From: Pseudomonadota bacterium
GTDB taxonomy: Bacteria > Pseudomonadota > Gammaproteobacteria > Steroidobacterales > Steroidobacteraceae
Length of the DNA stretch: 64,000 bases
Reading direction: 5' to 3'
Assembly: GCA_018241505.1 (NCBI GenBank)
Contig: JAFEDS010000021.1
Coordinates: forward strand, 1 to 64,000
The notes beneath the pieces were generated by a model, which did not search any database, was not told the origin of the DNA, and was given only the letters and a program-made list of their open reading frames with translations. The number at the start of each line of letters is the position of its first letter. The stretch's first letter is position 1. Both the position numbers and the translations under genes were made by a program. This document shows, piece by piece, positions 58,318 to 64,000 of this stretch.

Positions 58318-60098
58318 TTGGCCCAGTCTGGCGCAGTGGCGGTAAAGGTGACGGTCTTCCGATCCAGTGGATGTCGGAACGTGAGGCACCAGGCATGCAG
58401 ACACAACGGCGGATCCTGAGGGTCCAGAGTCTGACTCTCGCCCAACAGGTTGGCCGCCAGGTAGGCCGGATCGCCGCAGACCGGATAGCCCAGGTGTGCC
58501 AGGTGAATCCGGATCTGGTTGGTACGGCCGGTGAGTGGCCTGGCTTCGAGCAGCGCCGTGCCGTCGGCCAGGCGGCGCTGTACGCGAAAGTCCGTGCGAG
58601 CCGGCAGCCCGGAGGCGGTGTCAACTGCTCGAGAGCCCAACTTGCCGGCGTCGCTGCTGATGGGTGCTTCGCACACGAGCTCATCCCAGTCGGGGTGACC
58701 GCTGACCCGCACCAGGTACACCTTCGTGACGGCGCCCTCGGCGAACTGAGGTTGAATCTGTCCGGCGAAGTGCCGCGTTCGCGCTACGACAACCACCCCT
58801 GTTGTGTTGGCATCGAGGCGATGGGAAGGGCGGGGCTTCTGTGGTGAGTAGACCGTGTCGAGCAGGTGTTGCAGCGTATTGCGCAGAAAGCGGCCGCCCG
58901 GATGCATGGGCAGGGGAGCGGGCTTGTTGAGCACGACCAGGGCCTCATCCTCATGCAACACTTCGACGTGCATATTGACGTCGGGCTCAATCACCGCCGG
59001 TACTCGATGCAGATAGCGCTCGCCAGCTCGAACGATCTGCGCCGCAGTGACTGTCTTGGCGTCCGCATTCAACATCGCACCGTCGGCAAAGCGCGCGCGC
59101 CAGGTATCGGCTGGCATGTGAGGAAAGATGCCGCAGAGCGCTTCGAGCAGGGGCGCGCCATCGAAGCGGGCCGGAATATTGACGGGCTTCAAATGATCGT
59201 AAGGCCGACTGCCGGGCAGAGACGCGGCGAGGCGGCCGATCTGTTCGTTGCGCCGGGCGAGGGCCGCCGCACGCACCTGAGCGGGTGCGCGGAAGCAGTA
59301 GGGGCAGGATTCACCCGGCACATAGTGAGGATGTTCCTGGTCGGCCTCGCTCAAGGGGCTCTGGCAGTTGAAACATTGCGACGAGCCGGTCTCGTGCAGG
59401 CTGGGATCGAGGCCCACCCGCTGATCGAACACAAAGCACTCGCCCCGGTAGTGCTCCCCACCGACTTCTTCGAAGTACTTGAGAATGCCGCCGTCGAGTT
59501 GGTACACCGACTCGAAGCCCTCCCTCTCCATGTACGGACCCGCCTTCTCGCAGCGGATGCCGCCGGTGCAGAACATGACAATGGGCTGCTTCTTCAACTC
59601 CGGCGGCAGTTGCGCGACGGCCCGGGGGAAGTTGCGGAAGTGGTCCAGGCCCAGGGTGAGGGCATTCCGGAAGGTACCGAGCTTCACTTCGTAGTCGTTG
59701 CGGGTATCCAGCAGCGTAATGGGGCGGCCTTCATCCAGCCACTTCTTGAGCTCCTGTGCCGGCAGCTTGGGGGAGGTGCGACGCGCCGGATCGATTCCCT
59801 CCACTCCAAAGGCGATGATCTCCTTCTTGAGCCGGACCAGCATGCGCCGGAACGGCTGATGATCGTTTTCACTGAACTTGGGTTGCAGGTCCGCGAGACC
59901 GGGCCAGCGGCGCAACTCGGCCAGGAGCTGCCCGATGCCGGAGGCCTCACCGGCCACAAACAGGTTGATGCCTTCGTGACTCAGCAGAATCGTGCCCTTG
60001 AGGTCGGCCTGCTTGCACAGTGACTGCAGCAGGGACCGCCGTGCCCTCAGGTCGGTGAGTGGCAGAAACCGGTAGGCCGCGATGTTTACAATCGTCAT
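58314..60098 (-). CDS. fusion of TrhO-type rhodanese and RluA-type pseudouridine synthase
   Basis: The 594-residue protein joins two RNA-modification enzymes. Residues 1-215 are the TrhO/YceA family, which hydroxylates U34 of tRNA, with rhodanese cysteine C177 in MFCTGGIRCEKAG. Residues 242-268 carry a zinc-ribbon-like C-X2-C-X19-C-X2-C. Residues about 305-365 resemble an S4-like segment, and from 375 onward lies an RluA domain with catalytic D429 in SHRLDANTTG and GRTNQIRIHL. All key residues are kept, so both activities are likely. ATG 60098 overlaps the glycosidase TGA; its own stop overlaps the GNAT GTG. Confidence 0.9.
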   Translation of the reverse strand: MTIVNIAAYRFLPLTDLRARRSLLQSLCKQADLKGTILLSHEGINLFVAGEASGIGQLLAELRRWPGLADLQPKFSENDHQPFRRMLVRLKKEIIAFGVEGIDPARRTSPKLPAQELKKWLDEGRPITLLDTRNDYEVKLGTFRNALTLGLDHFRNFPRAVAQLPPELKKQPIVMFCTGGIRCEKAGPYMEREGFESVYQLDGGILKYFEEVGGEHYRGECFVFDQRVGLDPSLHETGSSQCFNCQSPLSEADQEHPHYVPGESCPYCFRAPAQVRAAALARRNEQIGRLAASLPGSRPYDHLKPVNIPARFDGAPLLEALCGIFPHMPADTWRARFADGAMLNADAKTVTAAQIVRAGERYLHRVPAVIEPDVNMHVEVLHEDEALVVLNKPAPLPMHPGGRFLRNTLQHLLDTVYSPQKPRPSHRLDANTTGVVVVARTRHFAGQIQPQFAEGAVTKVYLVRVSGHPDWDELVCEAPISSDAGKLGSRAVDTASGLPARTDFRVQRRLADGTALLEARPLTGRTNQIRIHLAHLGYPVCGDPAYLAANLLGESQTLDPQDPPLCLHAWCLTFRHPLDRKTVTFTATAPDWAK

Positions 60099-62518
60099 GA
60101 GCCGAAGTTTACAGTGACCTTGGCGTGGCCTGGCGCGCCGCTCACGGTAAAGTGACCGTCGGCTGTAAAAGTGGCGCCGCTGGCACCCGCGATTTTCCAC
60201 GGCGTGCGCAGCTCAAAGCCCATGGGCTCCGCGGTCACCCGGTCCAGTTCCAGTGTCAGGACCTGATCGGCCAGATGGACTGCCGTTACCTTGCCGCCGC
60301 GACTCGGCTCTCCGACCAGGGGCCGCACAGCCGCGGGAAGCACCACGACGCCGCCTGAGAACACCAGCGTGTGAGTCGACTCACCGGCCGGTACCTCGAT
60401 CCGCATCCGCCCGTGAGTGTCCTCGGGATTCTGCTCAACCTGGGGCCCGCTCGCCCCAAGCGGCAATTGCGGACTGAACAGCAGTGTTACCGGCGCGCCC
60501 CGGTTTTGCACCTGCAGTTGGATCGCGGACAGTGACTGCGTCATGCGCAGAGTCAACTCCGAGCTTCCCACGCGGACGCGGCGCACGACTACCGATGCCC
60601 AGGCCGGCGGCAGGTGCGGCGCGAATGTCACGTGTTTTGCAACAGCATCGACCTGCAATCCCAACATTCCCTCTACGCTCGTCGTGAGGAACGAGGCCGA
60701 TGACCAGGTCTGTTCCGGGACTGACTCGATTTCCGCGTGGTAGTAGTCGCCTGCCAAGGTCTCGTGCAGGTGGCCCAACGAGTCGAGACTGTTCCAGTGC
60801 AGGAGCGCGCTCCAGATCGGCAGGGCAGTGAGCGGACGGTGGCCAGCCCAGAATGCACCGGCAACGTCCGCTGAACCGATGGCCCAGACACTGCCACTCG
60901 CATAGGCATTAGGGTCGTACCGGTCATCCGTCGAGGGCCGGCCCCGGGTGCCCCAGTCGGTCTGAAAATCGGCGGCCGCAAGTTGATCCAAGGCCGCGCC
61001 GCGTTGCTCGACTGTGAACAGTCCCTGTTTGACGGTGCTCGCCGGGCGGCTTTCGCGGTCGCGCGTCGGTTCGCCGGAGCGAGTGTGGCCGCTGATCCAA
61101 TAGTGGCGCTGCTCATCCCAGTAGCGCGCGCCGATGGCATCACGGGCCCGCGCGCTGGCAGCGCGAGCTTCCCGCGCCTCGGATTGATGCCCCGTGGCCG
61201 CCGCCAAGGCCGCGAAACCGTCCGCGGCGGCTACCCATCCGGCGGAAAGTGACAACTCATCGCCGAGCGCGTCCTGTTCGTTCGCGCCTTGCTTGTCAGC
61301 CGGAATTCGCGGCAAACCCCGTGAGTCGAGCAGCGAGAAGCTGTATCGGTAGGCCAGCCGCAGCGCCCGCCAATGCGTTGCCAAGAAGTCGCGATCACCG
61401 CTCGCCTGATAGTAATTGGCAGCGGCCGCCAGGAAATCGGCAGTAATTCCAACATGGACATACATGTAGGGATACTGCTTCCAATTCAGCGTGGCGGCAC
61501 TTTGTGTGAGCTCGTGCCAGATCATGCCGCTTTGCCGGTCCTGGTAGCGCAGAATGAATTCCAACTCCTGGCGTGCGCCGGCGTACTGTCCAGATGCGAT
61601 CAGGGCATCAGTCGAGACGAGCCCGTCACCCGCGAAGAACCAGTCGTACTGGGGGCGCCGGCCGCGCCGCGACGGTCCGTATCCACCCACTTGCCCGCAG
61701 CCGAGATCCGCACTACAGACCCACGCCTGGTCGAGTGCAATCTCAGACCACGCCAGGGCCCGATTCACTTGCGCATCGGGTGTCTCGATCTCGAGCGCGC
61801 CATCCAGCACCTGTTGATAGTGATCGCGAGCCGCCTGCTCCGCGACAGCGTTCTCGGCAAGTCGGTCGGGGCCGCCCGCAATCTCAATGCGGGCCCGGCG
61901 ATCGGCGTCGGCGCGAAGCACAACAGCCACGCTGGATCCGCTCGACTTGTTGGCGTTGTGTATCTCGTCGTGAGCCACGATGTTGGGGGAGGTGACGTGC
62001 GCGAAGTAGCGATGGGTGGGCTCTGACAACACGTAACCTGACGCACGCGCGTCCCAGCGGATTTCCTGACCCCCAATGGCGGCCGGCCACATCAAATCCA
62101 GTACCGGAGTGAATCGGGCGATGATGTCCACCGGTTGCTGGCCTTGCACCTCGTAGGTGATGAGGGTCCCGGGTTGCTCCAGCGGTACAAAAATCCTTTC
62201 GCGCACCACGAAGTCCGGGCCCACGTAGATGCGGGTCACGGCTTCCGGGCTGTACTCGATGCGGCGTAGGATCGCTTTGCCGTCGATTTCAGTGACGCTC
62301 TGCGGCCGCCGGAAAGAGACACCGAAAGATGTCAGGATTTGCAGGGGGTACGCCCAGCTCTCCAGGCCGTTCTCGGAATAGCCGAATGTGGCGGAGCGGC
62401 GTCCGTGGACGGCCAGGAACCGGCTGGTGGGAGCGGAGTCACTGCTCCAGCTCAGCTCCGCGCCCGGCAGTACTGGCGAGCTGAGCAGCGCGAACAGCAG
62501 AAGAGCACCCGCACGCAA
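60095..62518 (-). CDS. exported six-hairpin glycoside hydrolase (GH63/amylo-glucosidase-like)
   Basis: The 807-residue protein has a signal peptide (RAGALLLFALLSSPVLPG), a beta-sandwich N-terminal region, and an (alpha/alpha)6 catalytic barrel from about 235 to 640. YDWFFAGDGLVSTDALIASG likely holds an acidic catalytic residue, and SVEGMLGLQVDA and HWNSLDSLGHLHE are further barrel parts. It resembles the glycogen-debranching/GH63 trehalase-like group. TTG 62518 is the start, with GAGGG about nine bases before it and no ATG available before the signal peptide. The sugar substrate is not determined. It is coupled to the downstream RNA-modification gene, an odd pairing. Confidence 0.86.
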   Translation of the reverse strand: MRAGALLLFALLSSPVLPGAELSWSSDSAPTSRFLAVHGRRSATFGYSENGLESWAYPLQILTSFGVSFRRPQSVTEIDGKAILRRIEYSPEAVTRIYVGPDFVVRERIFVPLEQPGTLITYEVQGQQPVDIIARFTPVLDLMWPAAIGGQEIRWDARASGYVLSEPTHRYFAHVTSPNIVAHDEIHNANKSSGSSVAVVLRADADRRARIEIAGGPDRLAENAVAEQAARDHYQQVLDGALEIETPDAQVNRALAWSEIALDQAWVCSADLGCGQVGGYGPSRRGRRPQYDWFFAGDGLVSTDALIASGQYAGARQELEFILRYQDRQSGMIWHELTQSAATLNWKQYPYMYVHVGITADFLAAAANYYQASGDRDFLATHWRALRLAYRYSFSLLDSRGLPRIPADKQGANEQDALGDELSLSAGWVAAADGFAALAAATGHQSEAREARAASARARDAIGARYWDEQRHYWISGHTRSGEPTRDRESRPASTVKQGLFTVEQRGAALDQLAAADFQTDWGTRGRPSTDDRYDPNAYASGSVWAIGSADVAGAFWAGHRPLTALPIWSALLHWNSLDSLGHLHETLAGDYYHAEIESVPEQTWSSASFLTTSVEGMLGLQVDAVAKHVTFAPHLPPAWASVVVRRVRVGSSELTLRMTQSLSAIQLQVQNRGAPVTLLFSPQLPLGASGPQVEQNPEDTHGRMRIEVPAGESTHTLVFSGGVVVLPAAVRPLVGEPSRGGKVTAVHLADQVLTLELDRVTAEPMGFELRTPWKIAGASGATFTADGHFTVSGAPGHAKVTVNFGS

Positions 62519-62632
62519 CTGAATCGACCCTCAAAAGCCCGTTCCGCCGGATTATATCGTGTCCGGTTGCCGGCTCTGCCGGCTTGCCCGCGGTGCTATC
62601 TTGCTCGCCCCAGCGAATGGCCGGAGTTGCCA

Positions 62633-62962
62633 ATGCAGATGTCCGATATCCCTTTTGGTGTCACGGATTGGGCGCAGTTGGAAGTCACAGAGCACAAGGG
62701 CGAGCGCGGCGCCGCTCTCTGGCGCACACGGCACTTTGGCGGTATCCGTGTCCGCCTCGTCGAATACACACCGGGCTACCTGGCCGATCACTGGTGTCGC
62801 AAGGGGCACATCCTTTTGTGCACCGAAGGGGAGCTGCTGACGGAGCTCGAGGACGGCCGCACCTTCACACTGCGGCCGGGAATGAGCTACCAGGTTGCCG
62901 ACAACGCCGAGGCGCACCGTTCATCCACGAGCTTGGGCGCGAAGCTCTTTGTAGTCGACTGA
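62633..62962 (+). CDS. small DHCW-type cupin-fold protein
   Basis: The 109-residue protein is a single small cupin. ADHWCRKGHILLCTEGELL (residues 51-69) contains D52, H53, W54, C55 and H59, which matches the small family annotated as DHCW-motif cupin, and RPGMSYQVADNAEAHRSST forms the second barrel motif. The role is unknown. GGAG lies six bases before ATG 62633. It stands alone, divergent from the glycosidase gene and convergent with the DUF374 gene. Confidence 0.8.
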   Translation: MQMSDIPFGVTDWAQLEVTEHKGERGAALWRTRHFGGIRVRLVEYTPGYLADHWCRKGHILLCTEGELLTELEDGRTFTLRPGMSYQVADNAEAHRSSTSLGAKLFVVD

Positions 62963-62979
62963 GGCGTGTTGGTTCCGGG

Positions 62980-63750
62980 TTATTGAGCCGATCCCGGCGC
63001 TTGTAGTGGCGCGCTGTCGCTGAATCCCGTGCGTGCGTCCAGCTCGATATGCATGGCAATGAGGCGCCGCTGCAACTCGAGCCGTGCCGACTCGGCCTGC
63101 TGTTCATCCATCTTGGGCGGCAGCTCGATGGGCTCGCCAATGAGAATCCTTATTTGGGCACCGGGCTTGGGAATGACCGTCCGGTCCCAGGAGCCGAGAA
63201 TCCAGGACTTCGATGCCGATGCGGCCACCGGCAGGAGCACCCCTGAGCTCTTGCGCGCCAATGTCAGAATCCCCAACTGCGCGATCCCGCGGGGTCCGCG
63301 CGAGCCATCGACGGCGAGACACGAGTTCAGGTGCCGGTCTTCACGCTGGGCCTTGATCATTTCCGCCAGCGCGCGCGCGCCGCCGGACCCGGATGAGCCG
63401 CGGGCGACACGGTACCCGAGCCCTCGTTCGACCTTCGTCATGAGGTCGCCGTCGCTGCTCTTCGAGCACATCAGCATCCAGCGGCCGCGGTGGGGCCGGC
63501 TGAAGTAGTATAGGAGTTGGAATGTACGGGCGTGGAGGAAAGCTCCGACGATCGGCTTGTCCCCTTTGAGCAAGTCCGTCAGGATCGGCTCGTTCTCAGT
63601 GGTGTAGTGCCAGGTTCGGGCCATGCCCCCATACACGCCTCGCGCGATCGGCGGCAGAATGTGGCGTACAACAAATTGTTTGACGGGTTTCTTGCGTTTG
63701 GCTGGGACTGCCGCGGGTGTGGTTGCGTCCAGAGCGTCCGAGTTGCTCAC
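62980..63750 (-). CDS. DUF374 lysophospholipid acyltransferase-like protein
   Basis: The 256-residue protein belongs to the DUF374/LpxL-like acyltransferase group: FLHARTFQLLYYF with H73 as the likely catalytic base, MCSKSSDGDLMTKV and RGSSGSGGARALAEM in the middle, and the anion-binding AVDGSRGPRG at about 146-155. It may add an acyl chain to a membrane lipid. GTG 63750 overlaps the HMG-CoA reductase TGA as GTGA, so I start there; upstream sequence in this frame is a shadow of that gene. Residues 1-25 are rich in Ala, Pro and Lys and probably unstructured. Confidence 0.87.
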   Translation of the reverse strand: MSNSDALDATTPAAVPAKRKKPVKQFVVRHILPPIARGVYGGMARTWHYTTENEPILTDLLKGDKPIVGAFLHARTFQLLYYFSRPHRGRWMLMCSKSSDGDLMTKVERGLGYRVARGSSGSGGARALAEMIKAQREDRHLNSCLAVDGSRGPRGIAQLGILTLARKSSGVLLPVAASASKSWILGSWDRTVIPKPGAQIRILIGEPIELPPKMDEQQAESARLELQRRLIAMHIELDARTGFSDSAPLQAPGSAQ

Positions 63751-64000
63751 GATTCGTGGCTGCCGCTGCCGTTGGTCACACGCTTTTCGTTTGCCGTGGC
63801 GCCCTTGCGGCCGCCGGAGGCGTGGGCCGCGGCAAACTGGCCGCTGGCCATGGCGCCGACAATTGCCAGCTCGCCGGCCAACGCCACCGTCGCGCAGATT
63901 TCCGCAAACTTGCGCGCGTGGCCGCCACCTGCGCAGCCGAGCATCGACAAACACTCGTGTGCGGTGGGTAGATAGGTTCCGCCACCGACCGTGCCGACTA
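63747..64000 (-). CDS. hydroxymethylglutaryl-CoA reductase, C-terminal end only
   Basis: Only the last 84 codons are inside the window. They read VGTVGGGTYLPTAHECLSML and then GCAGGGHARKFAEICATVAL, the hallmark glycine-rich and C-terminal catalytic region of class I-like (eukaryote/archaeal type) HMG-CoA reductase, with the histidine in GGGHA as the general acid. The enzyme makes mevalonate with NADPH. Most proteobacteria use the MEP route, so this is unusual. The stop overlaps the GTG of the DUF374 gene. The last 25 residues (about NEKRVTNGSGSHES) are a polar tail. Confidence 0.9.
   Translation of the reverse strand, partial: VGTVGGGTYLPTAHECLSMLGCAGGGHARKFAEICATVALAGELAIVGAMASGQFAAAHASGGRKGATANEKRVTNGSGSHES

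Noticed and set aside
58866-60023. 385-codon plus-strand frame across the TrhO-RluA gene
   Set aside because: Antisense shadow without family features.

Overview
This window is high-GC, densely packed chromosomal DNA, most likely from a gammaproteobacterium of the Steroidobacter/Nevskiales-Xanthomonadales kind. That placement is an inference from gene content: the methylcitrate cycle, several TonB-dependent receptors tied to hydrolase and dehydrogenase genes, a fused TrhO-RluA RNA-modification protein, and heavy use of ATGA/GTGA translational overlaps. I see no rRNA, tRNA, CRISPR array, insertion sequence or phage genes. No gene-free stretch exceeds about 210 bases.

Layout. 1-1541: prpC (cut by the window edge) and prpB, with a divergent LysR regulator. 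2521-7877: mixed housekeeping genes (GNAT, DksA/TraR-like zinc finger, Na+/H+ antiporter, S9 peptidase, host-attachment protein). 7981-13990: a minus-strand operon of TonB receptor, cyclase, cupin, class IV aminotransferase, quinone oxidoreductase and AhpD-like protein, with a divergent LysR at 14103. 15278-23938: a plus-strand group of aldo/keto reductase, SnoaL-like protein, TonB receptor, an exported protein with two tandem DUF885 domains, and an exported amidohydrolase. 24043-28645: an MFS exporter, response regulator, hybrid histidine kinase and a second MFS carrier. 28742-33458: aldehyde dehydrogenase, SDR, FMN-dependent hydroxyacid dehydrogenase and an M19 dipeptidase.

33478-50750 is the most interesting region. 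It holds an MFS carrier, a TonB receptor, an ATP-dependent hydantoinase/oxoprolinase pair (HyuA/HyuB), three APC permeases, a BKACE (beta-keto acid cleavage) enzyme, a class III aminotransferase resembling beta-amino-acid transaminases, a FAD oxidoreductase with a GcvT-like tail, and a GntR/FCD regulator. Four operators, each TGATCA-N13-TGATCA with centres exactly 19 bp apart, sit before the TonB receptor, hyuA, the BKACE gene and the FAD oxidoreductase. They define a local regulon and suggest one pathway: uptake of a cyclic amide, ATP-driven ring opening, transamination to a beta-keto acid, and cleavage with acetyl-CoA to acetoacetate plus an acyl-CoA. The substrate is unknown.

50889-64000 holds a membrane-bound GGDEF/EAL protein, a DUF4331-HupE-small peptide-DUF4198 operon that looks like metal acquisition, a lipoprotein, a chalcone-isomerase-like protein, a GNAT coupled to the TrhO-RluA fusion and an exported glycosidase, a small cupin, and a DUF374 acyltransferase coupled to the end of a class I-like HMG-CoA reductase gene.
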